Positions 20,103-33,538 of a stretch of DNA of 64,000 nt are shown here, one piece after another. The translations under genes and the position numbers were made by a program. The DNA is from Pempheris klunzingeri. Taxonomy: Eukaryota; Chordata; Actinopteri; Acropomatiformes; Pempheridae. The stretch spans positions 13,140,328 to 13,204,327 of the forward strand of contig NC_092019.1 in the NCBI RefSeq assembly GCF_042242105.1. The letters run 5' to 3'. The notes beneath the pieces are model-generated. The model ran no database searches and was not told the DNA's origin. It was given only the letters and a program-made list of their open reading frames with translations. The first letter of the stretch is position 1. Each line of letters starts with the position of its first letter.

Positions 20103-21376
20103 CTCAAGGTAGCCCTGGCCAGTTGTCAGGCAGAGAAAATGAGGGAGGAAAATGGTGTCTCTACAATTGTGTGCCTCTCTCTCTCTCTAGGCCTTTCAGG
20201 ACATGCTGTCATCCTGGATGTGAAGAACAAGTGGGACAGCCTATTCCTGATGGAGCGGTTCGTGGGAGCAGCCTTTGGCTAAAAAAAAAAAAGGTATTGT
20301 AGAAATGGATGGATATTGATACTGGCTTCTTCCATTATTGATGTGAACTATTGTGCTTATATGACTAGCTATTGTGTATATTTTCTCAGACACTTTCTGA
20401 TGATGAAAAGCAGTTTGTCAAATTTACAAAGATACCTTGTACTTAAACTATCTGCATCTCTGCTGAAATGAGTCCAACCTTGGATCATATTCTGCCCATT
20501 TTGGAGAAACACTAGCACCATTTCCTGGTGAGGACTCCTGCTTTACACAGACCATCAAGCCAAAGATCTGGGCTGACCTCTCAAAACGATACCAAGTGTA
20601 TTGCGTAACCCTACTGATTTTAGTTGTTTTCATTATGTATACTCTGAGGCCTGACTACTACACTATGATTTTGTCTTGCAGGATGACAGCATCAGGCAGT
20701 GTCTGTAGAAGGGCGCTGCCTTAGAGTCAAGATTCAAAATTAAAGTGGCAGATGCAGTGTGGACCAGGTTAGAAGAGGGGCTGATAAGCAGGACCTCGCG
20801 CCAGGGGGTTTTCATTGTTCTTTTCCTTTAGTCCTCTTCCATTGTAGATCAATGTATGAGGCCCCAATAATGTACTGAACACAGAATAAAGGTGAAATGA
20901 CCCAGGCCCTGCAGTTGTACCAATGAAGACAGTACAGCTGAAGCTGCAACACAGACATCCCGTTTTTCCCCAGCTTCATTTTCACTTCTCCACAGCTAAA
21001 GTCGTATTTTCCCTTTATTTTTTACCCCCTTTTCCCTTTTGTTCGCAGAAGCGCCAAAAGCTCTCTGCCCTTGGGGAGAGCTGAAGCAAGAACAGAGAAC
21101 AATGTCAGCAGCTCTACAGAGAGAGTTTGGGAGGAAATACAGCTCTACAGATGTCTTCCAATTACTCTAACCTCAGTGAGCCCAAAGACCTGGTGGTGGA
21201 ACAGGAGGGATGGTCTGCCAATGCTTTCAGACTTGGCAACTAGGTATCGCTGTGTGAAAGCCTTATTCACAACCTCAAGTCACACATTTTCTACTGCTGG
21301 GGATACCATTAACCAGGAGTGGGCTTGTCTGTTATCTGAGAAAGCAGACATGTTGATTTTTCTGAGGAGTTGCTGA

Positions 21377-24300
21377 CTGAAGTTATGTCAGTTTATGTTA
21401 TTATGGGCTTAAATATGCAGTGGTGAAAATTAACCTCCTACTTACAATTCATAGTATCCTGTATAGTTCATCCTTTGTACTCCAATACTATTTGTTGGGG
21501 GGGCAGGTACGTTTTTATTTAGTGATATGCCATTTTCTTTTTGTTAAAAAAGGAAAAAGTATCATTCAGGAAAAGGTATCGAATTCAGGGAATTGATGTA
21601 AAAAAAAATTTGGAACGATACCCCGCATGATACACTCCAGCCAACATCACACTAACAAATGCATTGAAACCATTGGATTTTTCTCAAAGACACAAAGACA
21701 TTTTCATATCAAAAAAGACCCTATAGCTTATCAAACAACCACTCCTTAAAACAAGAGAACACACACAGCCCTTGACATGGTCATGGACTGGCCAGCTGCA
21801 GACCAAAAATTTGGCCCAACTTGCATCTAGGCTAATGACTATTACACACCCCAGAAGCATGAATCCAACGATGTAGTAAAATGTGCTATTTTACTGGTTT
21901 ATATTAAGGATGTGCAGGACAGTGACATTTTAGGGAGAATTTGTCTCCAGCTTGGCACTTTCCCCCACTTCAACAACATGCAAAGTCCACAGTACTATGG
22001 ATTTATGCTGGAATTCAATAGGCTTGAAAGGAAGTGAGTCGCTATACAATCTGAGGTGGTGAGGGATAGTCTAGAAAAAGGAATCAAATACAATGTGGAG
22101 CCATTGCTTTTGCACAGAGTCAGGAGAGACCATGGATATGGTGCCAGCGCAACATGAAACTCTTACAAGATGTGAAAAATGTGAGTTATATTAAAACTGA
22201 GCCCTGAGAACAACAGATGTTTCCAGGAGAAGTGTGAAGACCGTGAAATTCTTTGGCATTGCAGGCTGCATAAGGCAGTAGCACTGTGAATCACACAAAT
22301 CAAGGGTATCTTCCAAAACTAGTCTTTTTGGTACAAAATTGCCTCTTGTTTCCACAGACACATTTTCCTTACTGAGCTGTGGTGGCAAGATAGAAACAGC
22401 AGGAGGAAATTCTGTATTAAAAACACACAGGGTGGCATGTGACATCAGGCAAAACACCTGCACGCATCATTTTCTATGTAGGCCCCAGGGATGTCACAAT
22501 ACCAAAAACTCATGGTATATCCTACCATGAATTTACAATAAAAACTCCACGAAACAATATTTATCACAATCCTTATAAATAAATATTAGTCAACAAAAAA
22601 CAATTATCAGTGGCTTCTTGGCCACAGTTGCAACATTTAAGGCACTCAAAATACTGGCATAGTCAAAAAGTAAGCATAAATAACACACCCAATTCACACA
22701 GATGTCTGAAATTCTCCATTGTAAACATCCTCAGACCCTTTAATTCCTCAACAACTGCAACTTGTGTTCATTCATACAGGACAAGTATAAGAGGCTGACT
22801 GAAATGCACACGTGAAGGCACTTTGTACCGGAACTTGCTTTCAGTTTATTTTTGTGTCGTTCCCCTTATCAACACATACTGGAGATGCTGTCGTAAATTA
22901 CAGGTTTGACGTGTTTTGACATACCCAACATCAGCTGAAATATGTCGACAGTTTGACTCTTATCATTGTACATGATTGTACAACAAACCAGGCTAAACCG
23001 CCTAGTGGTGCAATGACAAAATTTTCCAGGTAAAATTTACGGATTACAGAGGAGCGCTGCACCAGTGTGTGTTACACTTCACACATCTATTGGTAAGATC
23101 ATGAATAAAGCAGTAAGTTCGCAACAATAGTAGCTTCACACAGATGCTGTCTGAGTGACAGAATTGCTGCTACAAATAGACAAAAGCAAAAGCACGGGAC
23201 AGGGAGTTTCCTTCATAGTGCTAAAAATGTGGATGAAAGTAGTGGCCAAATCAAATAGTCCACTCCATCAATCAATTATTTATTTCTAGTCATGCATTAA
23301 TATTTGCAATTTCAAATGCCTTCAAAGTTCCTTTTTTCAGGGATCCTAAACAAAATGCATAGTGGAGTGCAACCAAACAAACCTTACCTTGTGCACAAAT
23401 GAAATCCAGCACATCTCTGTAAAGCATGCTACCCTAGTTTGTCTTGGCCATGTTGTGTACCTTTAAGAGGACAGTTGGAAACAGAGAGGCTGATTGTCCT
23501 TCATCATTTGACACTACAGCTGACTAGAGAAGGTGAGCACTGACTGCCATCTACACCTGCAACAGTGACTTCTATGGACCGACACTGCTGGACTGCTCAG
23601 ACTTGAAAGGAGTACCATTGGCAGCTGCTAAAAGAGAGTGCCTTTGACTTTCACCAGTAGTGTGTAACCCCCTCAACAGCAAACAGATGACTGCAGAAAA
23701 ATCATGTAAGCCAATAGCATCTAATATCTAGAATTCCCATTTAAACCAACCTTTATTTAATTTGCCAGTTTACAGCATTGTTCATGTGAGAAACGACATT
23801 TACATGGTGTGCCACACATCACATGGGATAGAAAAAGAAATTACAGCTAATATTGTCCTGCAGAAAAAAGGATCCCTCACTAAGGCTATCTCCTTGGTAG
23901 ACACAGAAGAGAACCTAGTCCTTCTCTATGTCCTTGCTGGTTGCTGTTGAACTATGGCTTTGTGTCAGATCTGGTCTTGACCACAAGAGTTGAAGCAGGT
24001 CAGATTACACACACCATGGCCAAATTTTTTTCTATACCAAGTGCTAACCAACTCCATCTCCATTGCTAGAGTGCTACTGGGTAAGAAAGGCCTGCTTTTG
24101 GACAGGCTGCAGTGTGTCAATAAAGAGAGGGAGGGCTGAATCAAACTCAGGTAAAGCCATTAATACAGCATGTAAACAAAATGTATAGCTCTGTATGACC
24201 GAAGGCCTGCAGCGAATGAACACATCTTAATAAGTGACTCACCCTAATGACTACAGTAACAACCTGAACACTGCATATACCCAGATGAGAAATAATATCA

Positions 24301-26099
24301 TTGACATTTAGGCTTTGCCAGCCCACACATAAGCACCTAGCCTTGAACATCCACAATGACCAGAAACAAAAATCAATTTGTGGTTTTTGTTTAAACTCAG
24401 TTTAATAGTGCGCAAACCCCGTGACAGTAATTTCACCAATATTCTAAATCTGAGTGACCACTATGTGCAATTGAGGGCCGAAACTATGAACATCAGCCGG
24501 GTGGATGTGGGGCCACAATTTTCCTACTGGCCAACGGCACAACTTGAACCGTAATAAGAGCTGATTTAATCGCTGTGAGGGGAGAGTTACCCAGTTACAG
24601 CCAGACATCACAAAATGGTGTATATCAAACTGCAGTGAACTACTAGGACTGTGTGCCCATGTGATCATGGTGCAGGTGTGTTGCTTCCGCAAGGAGCAAA
24701 AATACAGAATACAACCTAACCGAACCTAGACCACACACAGATAACCTGCCCAATGGACGCTTTTGATTACAACTTAATTTACTGGTTATGCCGTCTTATT
24801 TGATAATGATGCAGTTATAAACCTTTTTTTCCCCTAAAAAACAAACAAACAAAGAGGACCAAAGTCCCTCCACTGTTACAGGTTAGTTTCTTTCACTACT
24901 TTTCATTGGTCCCTTTCTTAAGAATACAAAACTACATCCCACCCATATATTCTACCTTTACTAAGAGAAAGTTTGGTTTTTATTGACAATGACAGAGACG
25001 AACCATACTATAAATTACTATATCATAACTATATATTTATTACTCAGGTTTGCACTGGTGTTCAGTGGGTCTGCATATTGAGATGTGTTTCCAACGTTTT
25101 GCTCATCCTGTTTGCATGCGGAGGGTGTGGTGGTTGAGTATAACACCACAACTAACTATGAACTCAATAATCTAGCCGAATTAACACCTCTCTGAAAGTT
25201 TTAACACAAACTGACCGTTACAAGCCTTATAAAAGGCTCAGAATATATGAAGAATATGTGGCAAAACTGTTATACTGGATTGCCTTAGATTGTACAGGTG
25301 TATCTAACAAAGTGATCAGGGAGTGTGTGCTTCTCCTACCAAGGGATCATGGGGCATATTCCTGAAGTTCTCTGCTCAGTGCAGTTGTAGACACTTGCTT
25401 AACTTAATATATAAGGGGGAGGGGGGGGGTGTTACCTTGTTTCACCTTTTTACAGACAGGTGAAACAAACACTGTGACAGAATTCAGTGGCTGAGATGTG
25501 GGGAGCAGGACTTTTGCCTTTTAACTGCAATATTGACCTCTTTGTTAAAAGATATAGTTATAGTTGGATAACAGTTTCCCATACAACAGCACCTAAGCCA
25601 CATCAGAGGACAAGTGAACTGATAACAGGGATGCATCAGCCAAGATAACATAACTGAGATTACAGGGTAAAGCACTGCCTTTACTTTTCATGGCCAACAA
25701 CTTTGCTCACTTGATTTAGATCTTATTTATTATAAAACCCTTTAAGACAATTAAGTCACACATCAACAGAGCTGCCACAATCCGGGTACTATGTGAATAA
25801 TTACCAGCAGGTGTAAATAACAAAACTTTCTTTTGGGAACTTATATTTTGTTCTGAGAGATCATTTGGACAGAGTTGGGCATTTTTATTTATGTGTTTGT
25901 TTTTAAGAATAACTAAAGTTGTGTCTGACAACCTGGATGCTGTGTGCTGCTCTTATCTTGATTGTGCCACAAGCCACGGTTACATACTTTTATCCAGTCT
26001 GGACGGAGGACAGCAGACAAAGGGGACACGGCAGGACACGGTCAGCTCAACAAAGACACGCAGCACCCACGGCAGCAGGTGCAGGTTGTGATTCTGACC
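21377..26099. other. Gene-poor segment
   Basis: No gene is recognised. 22470-22580 ('gggatgtcacaataccaaaaa', 'catggtatatcc') looks like the end of a diverged hAT-type MITE, but the borders are not clear. A G-rich run (gggggaggggggggg) lies at about 25410-25430. The rest is AT-rich and featureless to me. Confidence 0.35.
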
Positions 26100-26850
26100 A
26101 CGCTTTAGATAATTTAACACGACCCGTGGCTGATGTTCTGGGGGGAAGCTAGTTAGCTAACTAGCTGGCTGGCTAGCACAATGCTAGCTAGCCCTGATGA
26201 GCAGCAGCTAATGGCTCCTCCGCAGCTGGTCTTTAGCGGGACTCCTTACCAGATCAGTGCTCTTCCGTGCTTCACCGCCAGATTTCCTTTGTGGCTTCCC
26301 GGCGACATGGTGTGTGCTGTATTAATCACTCATCGGACATTAACATCTCCTCGCTTTCTGTGCCAGAGTACGGAGAAGGCGATTGTCCTCCTAACCGATG
26401 GCTTCCGTTTTTACTGGGGGAAACAGTCCCCTGTCCCCCTTTGAGGACTGTGAGGTCGATGGTGGTCGTTCAGTCAACAGATCTCGTGTTTTCCCCGCAA
26501 GACGTGAACTAACCTACACGGCTTGTTGTGCTAAGAATCGTGGCGCCAGGTCCAGATCCGCCTCCATTTTCTTTATTTGCGCATTTTCAGACAATGTGCC
26601 CGGAATTGTGCGTACATTACACAACAGTCCGGTTGCAACCAATAACAAGGTGCGGGAGATCCAACAGATCCCGCCCCTCCATCTTCTATGGCTGTCACTG
26701 CAGGAGCCTGACGGGGCGGTAGCACGGCCGACTGCACCGCGGTTTCCTCCTTGCTGCTGCAGCTGCTCCTGCGCTCCTTACGTGCCGTGGCAGACAGGCA
26801 GTGCCACTTGAGCTGGAAGTAACTGAGCTGATCATTGAAGTCCTCAGCGG
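26100..26850. promoter_or_regulatory. CpG-rich promoter candidate for the giant zinc-finger gene
   Basis: This is the only clearly CpG-rich block between the two zinc-finger genes. It holds a CCAAT box (26639-26643), a GC box (cccgcccc, about 26669-26676) and a CTAG-rich tract (26148-26192) of the kind often seen near fish transcription starts. On the minus strand a donor (GATCTG followed by gtaagg) would end an exon at 26250, which fits a noncoding first exon spliced to 12932. The direction of transcription is inferred, and divergent transcription to the right is possible. Confidence 0.45.
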
Positions 26851-27109
26851 GGCTTCAGTGCTCCCATGTGCAACCTCAGTACCACTGTGTTGATGCTGCA
26901 TGGGTGCGATCAAAGTTACAGCGGTAGTCCGGTCCTGCTTACTTGTCTGCTGGACTAGTTGTTACTCAGTCTTTAAAGGGTTAATACGTTGCACACCACC
27001 ATTTTGTGGGCAAGATTTGCAACAAAATGGCGCTACCTCTTCTTGTGCTGGTCTACTAAAAAAAAACCTTTGGCTGAGGGAGCACAGAGGAACCAGTCCC
27101 CCCTGAGAA

Positions 27110-28590
27110 AAATTACACTCCCAGAGAGGGAGGAAGGGAGGGGGAACTAATAATAATGGGACTTTTTGAGTATGTCAGATATACTGTGACCAGATTATGC
27201 ATTCATCAGGGTTACTTTACCTCAGAATATGGACATCACTCAGAAATTGGTCATTGAATGTATGTAAGTTATTTATCTTTATTATTTATATCTGTACAAA
27301 AAAACTGTGCAAATAAATATGGGACATCTTCCTGACCAAGACAGACTGTGAAAACCCTCCAGAGGAGCAAAAAATGTCCATTGATTTAAGGAACTGGTTA
27401 GTTAACAGTCACTTGTTACAGCTTGCAATAAAAAAAACAGATCTGGATCATCTTACACACTGAGTCTGTATCCTTAATAGGGCTGATTAATATTTCGGTT
27501 AATCTATAGGACTGTGTGACTTTGTAGGGGAGATTTTTTTTTCCTATATGTAGTTACTCACTACTTCTAAATCCAACCACTGAAGTTTAGATCTATTCTA
27601 CAAGGTGTATATTGAACTTGAAAGTAACCCCAAGAAATGGTAGAAACATCACACTTTCCCCACTTTACAGCTCTAATCTGCTGTCAGTACGCTTGTGGCT
27701 CGAAGGTTACAGGTTTAAATCCTCAGACAAGTTGTAAAATGCTGAATTAGGATAAAAAAGGACCCCCCCCTCCCCCATTTCAAAACTTCAAATGATCCCT
27801 CCCCCTACACTGCAGAGCTGCCCATACACTAACCCCCCAAAAATAAACTAAATCACTGTGGTAGATTCCCAGATGCCACCAGCAGGACTTGACGGATGTA
27901 GCCCCTGCAAGGTCAAAAGCTACAAGGCCAGGGTATGTTTGAAATACACCAGTTTCAAGGATGTGCCATCCTACCACGTCCAAGGGCAAAGAACTTGTGG
28001 AGGTAGTCTTGGAGGAAATGAAAAAAAAAAGGTTGGGAGAGAGGCTTGGATCTCGCCTTTCTCTCCTCTGCACATCTTACCAAATGCTGTGTAAAGTGGG
28101 CATGGTGGTTGTATTGTCGGTTTTGGAAAGTTACAAACAGGACAAAGTCCCCACAATTCCAACCTTGGAATAGTGTATGTGTATGTGTGTGGAGAGTATA
28201 CGTTCAACAGGCTGCCATTAGAATCTCAGTGTAGTTTGATTGAGAGCAAGTCTTTAGGGAACAGTTCTAGAAAGGCGATTTTGCCGTAGTGGTACTACTT
28301 GGTATTGCAGCATCAAATGACACACACCAGCCCACAAAGTCTTTTCCCCGTACGCAGTCATTAGGAAAGGACAGGCCAAAGCTTGTCTATTATTAGAATT
28401 TGATCAATTGGGTTCAGTCAAATTTGTAAAGTGTAGAAGAGACATATACATTTTTTCTTGGCCATTCATGTGTGCAGGGACCCAACAGGAAGTGGCCGTG
28501 CTGCCTTGGCAAATGGCAAATGGAAATTCCAGCTGTGAATGCTATCAAACGTCCCAGTGGGAGAAGGACACCAGTGCACATGCTCTGAGT
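27110..28590. other. Gene-poor segment
   Basis: No gene or clear repeat family was recognised. A C-rich run (cccccccctccccc) lies near 27762-27776. Confidence 0.35.
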
Positions 28591-28596
28591 CCCTGG

Positions 28597-29555
28597 GGCC
28601 GGTTGCACAGAACACCTCAGGTTTTTTCTTAGTGTGACTTTGTTGCACAGAATCCCTTAAAAGGTTTTCGTAGTTCATGAAAAATTCGACAGTTACCATG
28701 GAGACCATTTGTTTGCATGCACTTGATAAATGTTTTTGCTTCACACTTTATTAAGTTGGCTTCTGGTTAAAAAAGTGGAAGAAAAGAAGATAAGAAAAGC
28801 AAAATGGCTAGAGGAGGAGAAGATTATACTTCTGCAGGAATACAATAAAAGAAAGCACACACTTAAACTTGCTTGAGTCATGATGTATGTGCTAGTGTTG
28901 GCAACATTAAAGATGTGCCCCACAATGTCGTCCTCCTCTTGTTTCAACAGGAGTGACACCACGATGTTCAGGAGATGGGTAAGGGCTTTTGAAACATGGC
29001 GATTAATTTGGCACACCGATGACTTATGGACATGCAATACGTTGCCTATACGTGACTGGAAAGCTTCCATAGTATAAACCCTAAAAACAAATAGTGCTGA
29101 AAGAGCACAGCTAGAAAATAAAATGATCCAACTCTGTGTGGACGGACAACACACAAATTCACTGCCAGTCATATCTATAGTGTAAACGTCAATTGCTTGT
29201 CATTACGCATATCCATTGGGTTCTCCAAGTCGCTGATCCCCTTCTCGGGATGCATTCATTTTCTTCATCCAATGCCATGAAGCTGGCCGAGTTTTTGTTA
29301 AGATGGAGGCAGAAATACCTTATGTTTTTTTTCTTTGCTGTTGTTACTTAAGTCTTTGGTGCAATGGTTTACGAGATTCCTTAAGTATAAGACCAAGATA
29401 AGGAAAAAACCACACATATGTCAGTGCGCATTTTAGGGAAACCTTAAGGACAATATGTAAGGGTGTTTTGTACAACCAACTTTAAGGAAATCTTAACTCA
29501 ACTTTTAAAGGGTATTCATAATTGAATGCGTTTGGTGACCCTGGTACAAACCGGC
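28597..29555. mobile_element. Degraded PIF/Harbinger-like element
   Basis: The left end reads 'gggccggttgcacagaac'. The right end, reverse-complemented, reads 'gagccggtttgtaccag', so the ends are imperfect inverted repeats. Inside, a minus-strand frame holds FQSRIGNVLHVHKSSVCQIN and a following helix (RHVSKALTHLL), which resembles the N-terminal helix-turn-helix of Harbinger transposases. A plus-strand stretch (KWLEEEKIILLQEYNKRKHTL, about 28800-28860) recalls the Myb/SANT-like partner protein that these elements carry in the opposite orientation. Borders are approximate. No catalytic DDE region is visible, so it is non-autonomous or decayed. Confidence 0.5.
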
Positions 29556-31855
29556 TCACCGGCCCAAGGGAGCAACTATCATCAGAATCAATGGGGCACC
29601 ATGATGGAGGTCTTAAAGTATCCTTGGGTAAGCGTGGGCACTCAACTCCTTCACATTATCATTTGTTTTTTTGCCTATCATGGTGCTTTAAGTAGATTCT
29701 GCAATCGTGACTCAAATCTGTGCTCCAGCCCAATCTCCCATTGATTACCCAGCCCAGTACAGCCCCAATTGTACATCTGCCAATAGCAGGACCATGTACA
29801 GGGCAGAAATCCCATGACTGGCCTTAAGATGATCCCTCAGTCCCTCATAGCTGTTTTTGTTGTCTTGCCTTTTGCTTTTGTAGTATTGTCTTCCGTAATG
29901 GCCATCAGTTCACATGGAAGGTTACCAAAATTGTGCAATAACCAAAAATGGGTTGAACCTTTTGCTTGTGCACAGTGAACATTTGCCCATTGCAACAGAA
30001 CTGCATGTTCAGATCCAAGTTGATGCCTTGCCAGTTTGATGACCAAAGGAATACCCGCCGACTGCTTCAGAAAACTTGATTTGATGGATCCCCTCGGGGT
30101 GCACACCAGTTTCTCTCTCCTATGCTCAGCTGCCTAATCTGTTTTAATTAAATGTTGCCATGTAGCTAACGAATTGCTTAAATACACAGGTGCCCCCTCC
30201 CAGATTACAATAAAAATGGATGGGTCCTCACTTTTCTGTTTACTTCACTAGCTCCTTTAAGTCAGAGTTACGTAAACCACAATGTGGACACATGTAGTTC
30301 TGGTAGCTTGATGACCAAGTGGCCCCATCCACCCCCTCCCCCCCTGGTTACGGTAGTAATATAAACTGCAACATGCAGAAACGATCAACTAACACAGTCA
30401 ATACATGATCAGCAGTGGGAAGCTGGTAAGGGATCTCTTAGTGGTTACAGCACGTGGTTACAACCTTTATGAATTGGTCAGGCCAACCACTCAGAGTAAA
30501 CATTTAGACAAGGGTCAAGGGAAAGGTGTTACCACCCCGTAGAAACCAAAGCATTGGAGGAGGCATATGGTCTACACCCACTGTGGATAACAGTCATCCC
30601 ATGTGACTGGGACTAAGACACTTGAATTGGTTTATGTATCTTTGTAAATAAGCACTGCCCTGTGCCATTTTGCAGATTGATCTATGACATGGCAAAGAAG
30701 TTTTTTGTGTTTGAGATTTGTAGGCAAGGGTGAAACGTTTCCTGGTAATGTGAACATACCATGTATGTAAAAGAGGATTGACCATAAATGCCCATAGACA
30801 AGACTAATGACATGTCAAGTGGGCACAAGTGTGGTCAGTTGGGGACCTTTTCACCTTCCGTTTGGGTTCCTTCCATGTTGGACAAGCTTGCATTTCCTTG
30901 CAAACTCTCTCCCACTTTTCATCTGGGATGAAAACATTAATTTCCATTGGGCATTAATTACCTTTGACCTCCAGGGTTTCGCAATATTCCAGACTTATAT
31001 AAGACACAATGAAGATCGTAAATCGAGGTCTGCATAGTCCCTACTCAGTGCCACTAACAACCGCTCAATGTTTTTGGCTCAAATTTAATTTATTGTTTAC
31101 ATCCCAAATAGTTTGCACATGTACAATGTCATTATCTTAAGCTTCACACTGTAAGTGCCCCATGGCCACCAAACAGGAATATGCTAAATTGTTGGTACTG
31201 TCTCCCCAAGCAAAGACATTTGAAAAAATAAATTGCAGAAAAATTTCGAATACACTGCACGTTCTCTGATACAAGCCCACTAAGCCCACTGCTTCAAACA
31301 TTTGCACAAAAAAGTTGAAGAACCAGTATATAAATTCAAGAAATGTTGAAACAAGCACGTACTTGAACGTACACAAAGTGCTGCGGTCACTGTAAAGGAG
31401 AAAATGAAATAAATATCAGCAGCAGTAGTTGGTCGACCAGTTAATCAGTGTCTGTTCTTTCCCTGGCATTGTTGCCAGAGGATGATTACCAATGATTTCT
31501 GCTAACCACCTAACCATTCATCTAGATTCATCTAGGTCCAGATTTGCACATGATGACCAACTAATTTTTGATTGTTCAAACTGGCTCCTGTTTTCGAGGT
31601 TTGTTTAGTTCCCTGGGGATAGTCAATGTACATTACTTAATGTACTACCATAGACACAAGGCATATTAAACAAAAATGGATCATCTGATTTGTGATCAAG
31701 GGCGTAGGCTATATTTAAAGTTTGGTGACTTAAGTCTGATGCCTAACTTATTTGCCTTTTACATAAGGCTGATATTTGAAAATACAACAGAATATAATGC
31801 AGTTAAGCTCTCCAGCATTCTGCTTTAATTTATTTACAATCCAACTTCTCTCTTT

Positions 31856-31919
31856 TAATATTATCCCTGCTAAGACACACATGTAGGTAATATTATCCCT
31901 GCTAAGACACACACGTAGG
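31856..31919 (+). repeat. Direct tandem duplication, two 32-bp units
   Basis: The unit 'taatattatccctgctaaga' plus 'cacacatgtagg' occurs twice head to tail, with a single difference (atgtagg versus acgtagg), so the duplication is young. Confidence 0.9.
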
Positions 31920-33093
31920 CATGATTGTTTCTGTCTTCTTTTCTGTTTTTAGTTTGGAGAAATAACCTCTTTAATTGTGCACCTGGTCATGAATTCATTC
32001 ATATAATTTAAAGCACTGTTTTTACCAGCATTGTTGTATTTCTATATCCATAGCTCTCCTATGCAAACAAGTAAAGTATCATATTGCATTATTGGAATTA
32101 CTTTAGTGTGATTTTGTGAACTCGGAGTCAGTCTCTCTGCAAAAATGGCTATTTCTGCTTGGCCGGCCCAGGGTACTAGTACTACTACTAGCAAAGCTGG
32201 CAGCACTTTGTGTGTGCACGTGTGGCTGGGATAGCTACACTTATCACAAAAGATTAAGTGGTTGTATGAGCTCATAATGCTGAAAGGGCTTTGTTGCATC
32301 TATAAAGTACATAATAGTGGTTCATCAAAACAAACCTCCTCTGATATGTTTGTGTATTTCTAGAGGCCATAGCGGTTACTACCTAAGTAATGCTACAAGC
32401 ACTGTATTATTGAGATGTGATTAAATTCAAAACAATTGTTCATGAATCCAGAATGCTCTATTGAAAAGCCATAGTGCTGCAGCAGTAACCATAGATGACA
32501 GTATGACAATATGCAACAACTGCACTCCCCTTCTTCCTCCAGTTCTCCATTTCCACCTTACATGTCACTGGATACCCTATATGACAAGCCCTCTACAAGC
32601 TGATTATTTACATAGGACATAATAATTTCAGTTAAACAGAATGGCATCTCACAGGATAGCAGTGCATGCATGTTGTCTTACTGACACTACCACTCGTATT
32701 CACCAAAGACAGACATTTTCAATAGGGGGTTGCTAGATCACAGGTATAGCTTCTTATAAACTGCAACCAAGTGTGACAAAATCACAAGAGCAGTACTAAG
32801 TATCCTTAAAATGCAGTAGCTAATGTATTCGCCTTCATCCACATTAGTGACTCCACACATTAAATCCACTCAACACCTGGATTCCTCTCCGTGCAGTTGC
32901 CATTGACTTGCTGTACTACAACTTCTAGAATGAACAAAAACATGCATTAAATGGGATTTTCTCACATTTGTCGATTAGCAGCAAAACCGAGTCAAAGCAA
33001 AACTAATAGCACATCAAGTAATTTATCTTTACAATTTTAATGGCACAATTAAAGTCTATTCAGTGACAATGCAATCCTTTCAAAAAGGAAGAC

Positions 33094-33115
33094 ACACACA
33101 CACATACACACACAC
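33094..33115 (+). repeat. (CA)n microsatellite with one interruption
   Basis: CA repeats are broken once by 'cata'. Confidence 0.85.
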
Positions 33116-33538
33116 CACATATTAAAGAAAATCACGCATTTCCAAGTAAAAAAATGAAAATTGCAGCAATGATACAAAATACAATAAGAAGCAAAATATC
33201 CTAGCTAGTCAAGTTGATAACCACAACTTTGGGAGAATACTAGATTTAAAACAGCATTTTCATGCATGTCAGACTTAAGTTGTAGCAGTTTGGAATGCAT
33301 TGCGATGCTTACTTATTGGTTCCAATTGGTTTCTGAAAGTCACCAACAAACATAATTCTTTTCCCTCATGCCAGAGAAAAAGTGTATAAAAGTAGATATG
33401 CAAAATAACCATCACAAACTTTTACATCAATTTATAATCTATATGGTTGTTCAGATATTTTCATTCAACAGACACATAAACACTCCACTCCTGAGAGCTT
33501 GATTGTTGACAATAATAATAATGGGTCTGACATGTTAG

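Larger units (their letters stand above)
19020..21376 (+). pseudogene. Decayed hAT (ZBED-like) transposase, split by a nested MITE
   Basis: Several hAT transposase landmarks occur in order on the plus strand. VTADGWTTVA and DHYLTF, separated by a stop, lie at about 19065-19120. KLVAITVDNAANMNKK lies at about 19240-19290. DVKNKWDSLFLMERFV lies at about 20220-20265. KGAALESRFKIKVADAVW lies at about 20710-20765. The C-terminal dimerisation region (IQLYRCLPITL, TWWW, LSDLATRYRCVKA, then FSTAGDTI and LSEKADMLIFL) lies at 21128-21370. These match the ZBED/hAT family order as I know it. Stops and frame changes between blocks show it is dead. The gap at 19482-20049 is a later hAT MITE insertion. The source element could also be a decayed domesticated ZBED gene. 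Confidence 0.75.
29560..33538. other. Gene-poor segment, includes the downstream flank of the second zinc-finger gene
   Basis: No gene was recognised. It holds a 32-bp tandem duplication (31856-31919) and a CA-rich microsatellite (33094-33115). The right-hand part should include the 3'UTR of the zinc-finger gene ending at 33539; a minus-strand ATTAAA near 33034-33042 is a possible polyadenylation signal. Confidence 0.4.

Noticed and set aside
26398-26811. 137-codon plus-strand open frame in the CpG-rich block
   Set aside because: High GC makes stop-free stretches likely; no domain and no splice context. Better read as promoter DNA.
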